Assembly: GCA_947846985.1 (NCBI GenBank)
Contig: CANTUZ010000014.1
Span: 4,016,374-4,080,373 of the forward strand
DNA length: 64,000 nt
Direction: 5' to 3'
DNA from: Fratercula arctica
Taxonomy: Eukaryota; Chordata; Aves; Charadriiformes; Alcidae
The notes beneath the pieces are model-generated. The model saw only the letters and a list, made by a program, of their open reading frames with translations. It was not told the DNA's origin and did no database searches. Each line of letters opens with the position of its first letter. Position 1 is the stretch's first letter. Positions 1 through 10,200 of this stretch are shown here, in pieces. The position numbers were made by a program, and so were the translations under genes.

Positions 1-59
1 GCCGGGGACCATGCCCCCCAGTGTCCCCATCCCTGTGGGTGTCCCCATCCCATCCCTGA

Positions 60-165
60 TGTCCCCATCCCCAGTGTCCCCCGTGTCCCCACCCCATCCC
101 TGATGTGCCCGTCCCCAGTGTCCCCCGTGTCCCCACCCCATCCCTGATGTGCCCGTCCCCGAGTG
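60..165. repeat. 44-bp tandem repeat downstream of CDSN
   Basis: Two adjacent copies of a 44-bp C-rich unit (starting near 71 and 115), made of CCCCATCCC and GTGTCCCC words. Bases 1-289 hold no gene that I can support and lie downstream of the CDSN poly(A) signal. Confidence 0.8.
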
Positions 166-289
166 TGGGCACGGACTGGTCCCACCAGCTCAGCCAGTGC
201 CGGGACACATGGAGCCACATGTGGGGCCGCGTGTGGGCGTGGGGACACGTGTGGGGACAGGGACGAAGCCGGTGCCACCATCCAACCAC

Positions 290-295
290 TTTATT
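290..295 (-). terminator. CDSN poly(A) signal
   Basis: A perfect AATAAA on the minus strand, about 95 bases after the CDSN stop codon at 391-393. It is the first such hexamer downstream, so it is the likely cleavage signal. Confidence 0.8.
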
Positions 296-390
296 GGGAC
301 ACAGGAGCCGGGGGCACCCAGGCGTCTGGGCCTCCTCCCCCCAGGGACTGACCCCCACCCCCCACAAAGGGACCCAGGCGTCCGGGTCCC

Positions 391-2799
391 CTATTTGTCA
401 CAGCCCCTGCAGCTGGACTGGGATTGGCTGGATCCCATCCCGGATCCGCTGCTGGACCCCGCCCCGGAGCTGTAGGTCTCGGATCCTGAGCTGGATCCTG
501 CACCAGGACGAGATCCCCCACCGGATCCCGAAGTAGAACCAGATCCCAAACCAGATCCGGAGCTGGATCCAGAGCTGGATCCCTGAGTGGATCCCGCAGA
601 GGGGCCCCGGCGCACAGGGATGTAGCCCCCAATCCGGGCGGGATCCCGCAGGCCCGGTATGAAGGGGATCCCGGGATTCTTGTACCCGGGGCGTTGGGTA
701 CCCTCATAGGATCCCGATCCCCCATAAGATCCCGATCCATCCCCATGGGATCCTGGTCTGCCATAGGATCCCGATCCACCTCCGTAGGATCCTGATCCCC
801 CATAGGACCCTGATCCGCCCCCGTAGGATCCCGATCCCCCAAAGGATCCTGAATCATCCCCGTAGGTCTCAGGGAGCCCGTAGGATCCCGAGCTGTCCCC
901 GTAGGAGCCCAATCCCCCATAGGATCCAGATCCGCTGCCCCCCTGGGATCCGCTGCCTCCGTGGGATCCAGGTCTGCCCGATCCGGATCCGCTGCCCCCC
1001 TGGGAACTGGGTCTGCCCGGTCCTGAACTGGATCCTCCATACGATCCACCGTAGGATCCCGGCACGCCTCCATAGGATCCAGATCCTCCATAAGAACTGG
1101 ATCCTCCATAGGATCCAGATCCCCCATAGGATCCTGGCCTGCCTCCATAGGATCCAGATCCACTTCCTCCTTGGGATCCGGGTCTCCCTGATCCCGATCC
1201 GGGCCCAGAGGATCCCGAACTGGATCCTCCTTGAGATGAACCGGGTCTGCCCGATCCAGATCCGCTCCCCCCCTGGGATCCAGGTCTGCCTGATCCGGAT
1301 CCACTTCCCCCCTGGGATCCAGGTCTGCCTGATCCGGATCCGCTGCCTCCGTGAGATCCAGGTCTTCCTGATCCAGAAACGCTTCCCCCCTGGGATCCAG
1401 GTCTTCCCAATCCGGATCCGCTTCCATAGGATCCTGAACTGGGTCCTCCATAGGATCCGCTTCCCCCATGTGAGCTGGGTCTCCCCGATCCGGATCCTCC
1501 CCCGTATGACCCAAGTCCGTAGGATCCCGATGACCCACCGGATCCCGGCGACACAAAGGATCCCGAGCCATCCCCATAGGATCCTGGTCTGATCCCATAG
1601 GATCCTGGCTTGCTCCCGGAAGATCCTGGCGACACAAAGGATCCTGGAGAGTTTCCACTTCCCTGGGATACGCTGGAGCCGCTGTAGGATCCTGATCCCC
1701 CCCCATAGGATCCTGATCCGCCATAGGATCCCGATCCGCCCCCATAGGATCCTGATCCGCTTCCATAGGATCCTGATCCGCCTCCGTAGGATCCCGATCC
1801 GCCCCCATAGGATCCTGATCCGCTTCCATAGGATCCTGATCCGCCTCCGTAGGATCCGGCCGTGTCCCCACCCAGTTGGGGGCTGAGGAATCCAGTGGGA
1901 TCCTTGCAGGGATCCACCCCGGCCGTCAGCGGGACCAACTGGGAGCTCGAGTCGCAGCGGCCGGAGGCATCTGGGCCAAAGGCGGGGGGTCAGCAGTTCC
2001 CCCAGCTCCCAGTCCATCCCAGTCCATCCCAGTAACCCCCCATCTCCATCCCAGTCCATCCCAGTCCATCCCAGCCCATCCCATTACCCCCATCTCCACC
2101 CCATCCATCCTTGTCCCTCCCAGTTCCCATCCCAGTCCATTCAGTCTCCACCCCAGTCCTTCCCAGTCCCTCCCACTTCCCATCCCAGTCCCTCCCAATC
2201 CATCCCAGTTGTCCACAGTCCATCCCAGTCTCCGTCCCAGCTCCCCGCAGCCTCCCTCCTAGTCTTCCTCCCAGTTTCCCCAGTCCTTTCCAATCCCCCC
2301 AGCCTCCATCCCAGCCCATTCCCAGTCAATCCCAGTCTCCCTGCCAGTTCCTCACAGTCACTCCAGTCCCTTCCAGTTCCCTCACGGTCCTTGCAGCCCC
2401 CATCCCAGTCCATCCCAGTCCCCCGGGTGGGAAGGGGAACCCAGTCTCCATCCCAGTCCCTCCCAGTATATCCCAGTCCCCTGGGTGGGAAGGGGAACCC
2501 AGTCTCCATCCCAGTCCCTCCCAGTATATCCCAGTCCCCTGGGTGGGAAGGGGAACCCAGTCTCCATCCCAGTCCCTCCCAGTATATCCCAGTCCCCTGG
2601 GTGGGAAGGGGAACACAGTCTCCATCCCATTTCCTCCCAGTATATCCCAGACCCCACCCCAGTCCCCATCCCAGTCCCCTGGGCAAGAAGGGGGATCCAG
2701 TCTCCATCCCAGTCCCTCCCAGTGTATCCCAGTCCCACCTGGGAGGCACAGGCACAGCAGCAGGAGCCCAAGGACCGATGGCAGCCGGGGACTGGCCAT
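391..2799 (-). CDS. CDSN: Corneodesmosin-like protein, two exons
   Basis: Exon 1 (2,739-2,799) starts with ATG at 2,799 and encodes a leucine-rich signal peptide (MASPRLPSVLGLLLLCLCLP). Its donor GT is at 2,737-2,738. Exon 2 (391-1,970) follows the acceptor TTTGGCCCAG in matching phase and runs to TAG. The product is about 546 residues; human corneodesmosin has 529 and also two coding exons. Mature residues about 21-45 hold the diagnostic DPCKDPT segment. The body is Gly/Ser/Tyr-rich repeats (GSYGGGSGS, then GSGRPGSQGG types). A conserved block near YKNPGIPFIPG precedes a Ser-rich tail ending SSCRGCDK. In mammals the protein is secreted and joins cornified keratinocytes in corneodesmosomes through Gly/Ser-rich loops; the same role in skin or feather is inferred here. 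All three minus frames are open over about 1 kb because the repeat units are multiples of three; signal peptide, splice phase and DPCKDPT fix the frame. Confidence 0.85.
2425..2656. repeat. 58-bp minisatellite in CDSN intron
   Basis: Four near-identical copies at exactly 58-bp spacing (starts 2,425, 2,483, 2,541, 2,599), each containing GGGTGGGAAGGGGAACCCAG and CCCAGTATATCCCAG. The flanking intron (1,990-2,420) is a looser array of CCCAGTCCATCCCAGTC. Confidence 0.9.
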
Positions 2800-2850
2800 G
2801 GCTGGGGACATCGGGGACAGCAGGGACATCTGGGACAGCAGGGAAGGGCC

Positions 2851-2858
2851 TTAAATAG
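2851..2858 (-). promoter_or_regulatory. TATA box of CDSN
   Basis: On the minus strand the sequence reads CCCTATTTAAGGCCC, about 52 bases upstream of the CDSN ATG. This leaves room for a short 5' UTR. A TATA-type promoter fits a tissue-restricted epidermal gene. Confidence 0.65.
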
Positions 2859-2984
2859 GGTCCCGGTGGGGTGGGGCACCCCGGGGTGCCACCGCCCGGG
2901 GAGGGGACATCGGGGAGGGGGACGGGGACGGGTCCCACCCGCGTAAACCTCTGAGTCACCGGGATTGACCCGCTTGGCCCGGAC

Positions 2985-5215
2985 GCCCGGACGCCTGTGT
3001 CCCCTCTGGGGGTGGGTGGGGGGGCACCCGTCCGCCTGTGTCCTCGAGTGGGGGACACCCGGACGCCGGGGTTCCCCCCGGGGGCGGGGGTCAGAGGTCA
3101 CCCGGACGCCCGTGTCCCCTCTGGGGGTGGTGGGGGGGGTCACCCGTCCGCCTGGGTCCTCGGGTGGGGGGCACCCGGCCGCCTGGGTGCCCTTTGATGG
3201 TGGGGGCACCTGGATGCCTGGGTGTCGTCCCCCCCCCCCCCCCCCCAAGGATGGGGGTCAGAGGTCACCCGGCCACCTGGGGCCTCTCCCGCCGGGATCA
3301 GGGCCAGGGCGTCACCGGGACTCGGGGCGGGGTGGGTGCGCCCGGACGCCTGGGTCCCCTTTGGGCTTCAAGGTCAAAAAGGTCAGGGCGGGGCCCCCCC
3401 GACGCCTGGGTGTCCCCGTGTCCCCCCCCCCCCCGGAAGGCAGCGATTAGGGACGGGTGGGGACGGCGGGCTCCAGCCCCAGGGCCAAACCCGCCCAGTG
3501 GATCCCAGGGATCGGGGGGGGGGGATCCGGGGGGTCCTGGGGAGGGAGGGGATCCCGGGGTGGGGGGGGGATTCCTGGGGATCTGGGAGATCCTGAGTAT
3601 CCTGGGAGGGGGGATCCTGGGGGAGAGTCCTGGGGATCTGCGGGGATCTGGAGGGTCCTGGAGAGGGAGGATCCCAAAGGAGAATCCTGGGGATCTGGGG
3701 AGATCCTGGGGGGTCCCAGGAGGGGGAATCCCAGGGGAGAATGCTGGGAATTGGGAGGATCTGGGAAGTGTGTGTGTGGGGGGGGATGCTGCAGGGGAAT
3801 CCTGGGGATCAGGGGGCATCCGGGGAGTCCCAGGGAGGGGGATCCTGGGGGGGGGAATCCTGGGGATCGGGGGAGATTCAGGGGGTCCCAAGGACAGAGG
3901 ATCCTGGGAGGAATCCTGGGAATTAGGGGGGGGCATCCAGGGGGTCCCCAACGGGTGAAATCTTGGGGGGGGAGGGGAATCCTGGGGATCAGGGGGGATC
4001 CTGGGGGGATTCCTGGGGATTTGAGGGGATCCAGGGGGGGTTTGGGGGGGTCGCAGGGAGAGGGAATCCTGGGATTGAGGAGGACCCCAAGGGGCCTTGC
4101 TGGGGGGGGATCCCGGGATCAAGGAGGGGGATCCAGGGACCGATCCTGGGGATCAAGGGGGTCCCCCGGGGAGGGGGGATTGAGGGGGACCCCCAAACCC
4201 GGGGGGGGGTTTGTGTCCCGGGGGCGGCTCCCTGGGATCTGGGGGGACCTGGGGATCCGCCCCCCCCCACCGGGGGTGGGGGGAGGGTCTGGGGGGACCC
4301 AGGTGTCCGGGCGGCTCCCACACCCCCCTCCCCACGGCCACACGGTGGCGCCGCTCGTGCGACCCTACAGTAACACCCCTTGGCCCCGCCCCCCCAAATA
4401 AGCCCCGCCCCTCGAACAGACCCCTCCCTTCCCCCCCACCCCCCCCCCCCCACCCCCGCACACAAAGACGCCCCCCCCTCCTTTCAGTGGGGGGGTCCCG
4501 GGGTCCCCCCCGGACGCCTGGGTGTCCCGTCCCGTCCGTCCCCCCCCCCCCCCCCCGCGGGATTGCTGGGTCCCCCCCGTCCCCGCACGCCTGCGTTCCG
4601 GGCAGATATTTTCGGAGCTAACCCCGCCCCCCCCCCACCCCCCCACCCCCCCCGGACGCCTGGGTCCCTCCGAGCCCCCAGCGGGCGGATAACAAAAGGG
4701 GGGGGGGAGGGGGAACCCCGCCCGGGTTCCTTCGAGTCATCCCTCCCTTCCCCCACCACCCCCCCATCCCTCCCTCCCCCCCCCCCCGCGGTAAAAGCCG
4801 CTTTTCATCCTCCCCCCCCACCCCCCCCCCCCCCGCCTCGGACGCCTGGGTCCCTCCCGGACGCCTGGGTCCCTTCTCCATCCCGGGGTGAGTACGCTGG
4901 GACCCCTCCCCCCACCCCACCCGGACGCCTGGGTCCCTCCGGGAGGGGGGGAGGGGTGTTGGGGGGGCTGGGTTTTACCCCCCCTTTCCTTTCCTTCCCC
5001 CCCCCCGCCGCTTTCCACCTCCGCCCTTCCCCGACAAAGGGAGCGCTCCCGCCCGGACGCCCGGGTCCCCTCGGTCCCCTGGTCACACCCCACCCTCGGG
5101 TTGTTGGGGGGGGGGGTGTCCCGGACGCCTGGGTCCCTCCCTTCACCCCCCGCAACCCCCAAGCACGGGGGTGTCGGTCCCGTCCCCCCCCCGGACGCCT
5201 GGGTCCCCCCCACCC
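2985..5215. repeat. Interspersed GGACGCCTGGGTCC motif cluster
   Basis: About 20 copies of CCCGGACGCCTGGGTCCC or one- to three-base variants, mostly in plus orientation, scattered through the CDSN-PPP1R18 spacer (for example near 3,338, 4,650, 4,840, 4,857, 4,920, 5,119, 5,191). The intervening DNA is poly-C/poly-G runs. I see no supportable exon in this 2.2 kb; its long proline-rich ORFs are low-complexity readthrough. Confidence 0.75.
3500..4190. repeat. GGGGATCCTGGGGATCTG repeat tract
   Basis: An irregular G-rich array of GGGGATCCTGGGGATC-type words with GGTCCCAGGGAGGGG spacers and no fixed period. It sits in the CDSN-PPP1R18 spacer and has high G-quadruplex potential. Confidence 0.75.
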
Positions 5216-5319
5216 TCGGCCGCATGCGGGGATGTCAGGGGCCGGAAGCGTGACCGGGTGACAAGGTCTTGCCCAATGTCCCCAAGCGTCCCCTCCCCGT
5301 GTCCCACCAGCATCCCCCA

Positions 5320-5990
5320 TTCTGGACCCGGCACTGCTGGCCCCTGTCCCTATTCCTGGTGTCCCCCAGCCCTGGTGGCCTCCATCCCAGTGGCTACGAA
5401 CATCCCTGTCCCCATTCCTGGTGTCCCCCAGTCCTGGTGGCCTCCATCCCAGTGGCTACGAACATCCCTGTCCCCATCCCTGGTGGCCCTGGTGTTCCCC
5501 ATTCCCAGTGGATCCTGTCCTGGTGGCACTGGTGGCCCCTGTCCCCATTCCTGGTGTCCCCCAGCCCTGGTGGCCTTCATCCCAGTGGCTACGAACATCC
5601 CTGTCCCCATCCCTGGTGGCCCTGGTGTTCCCCATTCCCAGTGGATCCTGTCCTGGTGGCGCTGGTGGCCCCTGTCCCCATTCCTGGTGTCCCCCAGCCC
5701 TGGTGGCCTTCATCCCAGTGGCTACGAACATCCCTGTCCCCATCCCTGGTGGCCCTGGTGTTCCCCATTCCCGGTGGATCCTGTCCTGGTGGCGCTGGTG
5801 GCCCCTGTCCCCATTCCTGGTGTCCCCCAGCCCTGGTGGCCTTCATCCCAGTGGCTACGAACATCCCTGTCCCCATCCCTGGTGGCCCTGGTGTTCCCCA
5901 TTCCCGATGGATCCTGTCCTGGTGGCGCTGGTGGCCCCTGTCCCCATCCCTGGTGGCGCTGGTGGCCCCTGTCCCCATCCTTAGTGGCAC
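5320..5990. repeat. 133-bp minisatellite
   Basis: A word TGGCTACGAACATCCCTGTC recurs at 5,453, 5,586, 5,719 and 5,852, exactly 133 bp apart, with a partial 62-bp copy at 5,391. Units contain CCTGGTGTCCCCCAGCCCTG and CCAGTGGATCCTGTCC. It lies upstream of PPP1R18; no gene is seen. Confidence 0.9.
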
Positions 5991-6479
5991 TAGTGGGCCT
6001 CATCCCAGTGACCACCAACATCCTTGTCCCCATCCCTGGTGACACTGGTGGCCCCCAGCCCTGGTGGCCCCTGTCCCAGAGGCTCCAACATCCCTGTCCC
6101 CATCCTCCGTGGCACCACCATCCCCCTGTTCCTGTCCCAGGTGGTTCTGGCGTCCCTTGTCCCCATCACTGGTGGCTCCCATGTCCCCATCCTTTGTGTC
6201 TTCACTGTCCCTCATCCCCATCCCTGATGGCTCCACCATCCCCATCCCCGGTGGCCCCTGTCCTTCTCCCTGGTGGCTCCAGTATCCTTCTAACACCACC
6301 CCTGTCCCTGGTGGCTCTAACGTCCTCCTGACACCATCACCCTCCCTGGTGCCTCCGCCATCCCAGTCCCCATCCCTGGTACCTCCATCATGCCCATCCC
6401 TGGTTCTTCTACCATCCCCATCCCTGGTGGCTCCAGTGTCCTCCTAACACCCCATCCCCATCCCTTTTCCCTCGTCCCC

Positions 6480-7190
6480 CCACCGTCCCCGTCCCTCGTT
6501 CCCCCATCATCCCCAGCCCCATCCTTGGTGGCTCTTCCAACCCCATCCTTGGTTCTTCCACCGTCCCCAGCCCCATCCCTGGTTCCTCCACCAGCCTCGT
6601 CCTTGGTACCTCCACCATCCTCGTCCTTGGTACCTCCACCATCCTCATCCTTGGTTCCTCCACCAGCCCCATCCTTGGTCTCTCAATCCCCATCCCTGGT
6701 TCCTCCACCAGCCCCATCCTTGGTACTTCCACCATCCTCATCCTCGGTTCCTCCACCAGCCCCATCCTTGGTCCCTCAGTCCCCATCCTCGGTTCCTCCA
6801 CCAGCCCCATCCTCGGTTCCTCCACCAGCCCCATCCTCGGTTCCTCCACCAGCCCCATCCTTGATACCTCCACCATCCTCATCCTCGGTTCCTCCACTAG
6901 CCCCATCCTTGGTCCCTCAGTCCCCATCCCTGGTTCCTCCACCAGCCCCATCCTTGGTACCTCCACCAGCCCCATCCTTGGTACCTCCACCAGCCCCATC
7001 CTTGGTGGCTCTTCCAACCCTATCCTTGGTTCTTCCACCGTCCCCAGCCCCATCCTTTGTTCTTCCACCAGCCCCAGCCCTGTTCCTGGTGCCTCCACCA
7101 GCCCTGTCCTTGCTCCCTCAATCCCCATCCCTGGTTCCTCCACCAGCCCTATCCTCGCTCTCCCTCAATCCCCAACCTTGGTGCCTCCCC
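6480..7190. repeat. 24-bp minisatellite upstream of the phostensin ATG
   Basis: Roughly 25-30 diverged copies of a 24-bp unit related to GGTTCCTCCACCAGCCCCAT. The reading frame that leads into PPP1R18 is open throughout because 24 is a multiple of three, giving a PPAPSLVPP-type peptide. A splice-acceptor-like CACCGGCAG just before the ATG suggests this is an upstream intron or UTR. Confidence 0.85.
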
Positions 7191-7277
7191 CACCCCCGGG
7201 AGCTCCACCGTTGCCCCCCTCCCCCTTCCCGTTTCCCCCATCCCAATCCCTGCATCGCCCCGTCCCACCGGCAGGCC

Positions 7278-10200
7278 ATGGCGGTGCCGGGTTGGAAGCT
7301 GCAGCTGCTGGAACGGCGCCGGCGGGAGGAGGAGGCGGCTCGACGGCGTGAGCGGGAGCAGCGGGACCGGGCGGCCCAGTTACCCCCTTGGAAACGGGAG
7401 CTGCTGGAACGGCGGCGAGCCAAAGCGGGGGTCACCACTGCTGGTGGGGGGGTCCCTGAGGGGGGGTCCCTGGCGTTGGCGCCAGGGTTGAGCCGTAGCG
7501 CCGAGGGGCTGGAACGCTGTGGGGAGAGCGAACCCCCCCGGGGACGAGTCAGTCGCCTGCTCAGCCGCTTCGCCCCACGGCTCCCTGCCCGCTCGCTCAG
7601 CACCGAGGGGCTCCCTGAGAGCCCCCCCGGGACATCCCCCAACCGCCGTCCGACCTCGAGGGACGAGGGGGGCAAGGGGTCGGGGGGGGCGGAGGGGCAG
7701 CAGGGGGTTGAGACCCATGGGATGGTCAAGGGGTGTGAGTCGGCCACCAGTCCGGGGACAGTTGAGAGTCTGGGGACAAGTAAGAGCGTGGGGACAGTTG
7801 AGACACGGGGGGTGGTCAAGGGCATGGGGACAGCTGAGGGACAGCAGGGGACTGAGACCCATAGGATGGTCAAGGGCTACGGGTTGGCCACCAGTGTGGG
7901 GACAGTTGAGGGTCTGGGAACAAGCAAGGGTTTGGGGACAGTTGAGGGACAGCAGGGGCCTGAGCCCCATAGGATAGTCAAGGGGCATGGACTGGCCACC
8001 AGTCCGGAGACAGTTGAGGGTGAGGGGACAGTTGAGACACGGGGAGCGGTCAAGTGTGCAGGGACAGTTGAGGGACAAGGGACAGTTGAGGGACAGCAGG
8101 TGGCTGAAACCCATAGGACGGTCAAGGGCCATGGGCTGGCCATCAGCCCAGGGACAGCTGAGGGTCTGGGGACAACCAAGGACTTAGGGGTGGTCAAGAC
8201 ATGGGGGTCAGTCAAAGGTGTGGGGACAGTGGAGGGGCAGGGGGCGGCTGAGGGCTGTAGGACGTCTGAGGGCCATAGGTTGACCATAATCCCGGGGGTG
8301 GTGGAGGGACAGGGGACAACCAAGGACCTTGGGACAGTTGAGACACGGGGGACACTCAAGGGCATGGGGACGGTCAAGGGATGGGGATTAGCCAAGGGTG
8401 TGGGGACAGCCGAGGGACAAGGGACGGCCGAGGGCTGTAAGACAGTCAAGGGTCATGGGTTTGCCATCAGCCCGGGGATAGCTGAAGGTCTGGGGACAAC
8501 CAAGAACCTGGAGGCAGTTGAGGGACGGGGGACAACCAAGGGCTTGGGGACGCTTGAGGGACAAGGGATGGTTGAGGGCTGTAGGACAGTCAAGGGCCAT
8601 GGGTTGGCCACCAGCCCAGGGACAGCTGAGGCCCAGGGGACAACCAAGGACCTGGGGACAGTTGAGGGACAGGGGACAGGTGAGGGACAGCAGATGGCTG
8701 AGACCCATAGGACGGTCAAGGGCCATGGGTTGGCCACCAGCCCAGGGACAGTTGAGGCCCAGGGGACAACCAAGGACTTGGGGACAGCTGAGGGCCAGGG
8801 GACGGTCAAGGGGATGGTCAAGAGCTGGAAGATGGTTGAGGGACGAGGGACACCAGGGGGACAGGGGACAGCAGGAGGCCAGGGGACAGTAGATGGCCAC
8901 GAGGGCACCGGGACGGCCGAGGGCTCAACTGAGGTCTCTGGGCCCACCACGGCGGCCATGACGCCGGTGGCGACTCCAACTGCCGTGACACCCGTGACCA
9001 CCATGACACCCCCGGCACCAGGTGGCAGCCACCACACCCCCGGCGGCCATGACACCCCCTCAGGGGCGTGTCGAGGGCTGTTCCGGGGAGGGGCTGAGCC
9101 CTGGGGTGGCCCCGCTTGGGGGGCCGGGCAGCGGGCCGGCGGCGGCCATGCGAGGGGCACCCCGCCGTGAGCCCGGGCCCCCCCCAGCCCACCCGGCCCT
9201 ACAACGCCGCAGCGGTAACACCATCACGGTGCGACCCCGGCGGGGGGTGACAGCCAACGGTCCCGAGGGGGGGTCCCCAGCTGCCCCCCCGGTGCCTCCC
9301 ACCCCCTCGGCCACCCCCCCGGGGCCCCCCAAGAAGCGCTACCCCACAGCCGAGGAGATCCAGGTCATCGGGGGGTACCTGGCCCTGCCCCGCTCTTGCC
9401 TGGCCAAGAACGACCCCCACCGCAAGAAGGTAGGGACCCCCGTGTCCCCTCCCCTGCCACGTCCCCTTGTGTCCCCCATGTCGTCTCAGGCCATCCCCGC
9501 GGTTCCTGTTGTGCCCCCTACAGTGTCCCCTTCATGTGGCCTCCAGCTCCTCAACGTCCTGCCACCCTGTCCCTTGTCCCCATCTTTATCCTCATCCCCT
9601 GGCCCTTGCCGGAACCACCCCATCCCCAGTCCTCGTCCCCTCCGAGACCTCCCTGTCCCCATCCCTGATCCATGTCCACTCCTGGACCTCCCTATCCCCA
9701 CTCTTGTCCCTTCCTGGACCTTCCTGAACTTCAGTGTCCTCATCCTTGTCCCCATCCCTGTCCCTTCCTGGATGTCCCTGTCCCCCATCCCTGTCTCCAT
9801 CCTTGTTCCTTCTTGGATGTCCCTGTCCCCCATCCCTGTCCCTTCCTGGATGTCCCTGTCCCCCATCCCTGTCCCCATCCTTGTCCCCATCCCTGTCCCT
9901 TCCTGGATGTCCCTGTCCCCCATGCCTGTCCCCATCCTTGTCCCCATCCCTGTCCCCTCTTGGGCCCTTCTTCCTCTCCCTTCCTTGACCCATGTCCCCA
10001 TCCCTGTCCCTTCCTGGGATCCCCACCCCTTCTCCCTGTCCCCCCCCCACATCCCCCCTGTCCCCGCCCCTTGTCCCTGTGCCCCCCCCATCCCCATCCC
10101 CATTTTGGGGGCGCAGCAGTGAGCGGAAGGAGGTGGGGGTTGGGGTGCCCGGATGCCTGGGTTCCCCCAGCTGAAGGTGGTGGTTGCTGGGGGGGGGGGG

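Noticed and set aside
291..1871. 526-codon Asp/Pro/Met-rich ORF overlapping CDSN in another minus frame
   Set aside because: Repeat units that are multiples of three keep all frames open. Only the Gly/Ser/Tyr frame joins the signal-peptide exon in phase and carries DPCKDPT.
4380..5261. Long proline-rich plus-strand ORF between CDSN and PPP1R18
   Set aside because: It is made of poly-C runs and GGACGCCTGGGTCC repeats, has overlapping ORFs in other frames and on the other strand, and shows no conserved domain.
7118..8900. Long minus-strand ORFs opposite phostensin
   Set aside because: They mirror the coding repeat and have no homologue or gene structure of their own.
9167..9187. A 21-bp GTGAGC...CCCAG micro-intron to explain the phostensin frame change
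   Set aside because: Too short to be spliced, and 21 is a multiple of three, so it would not change frame.
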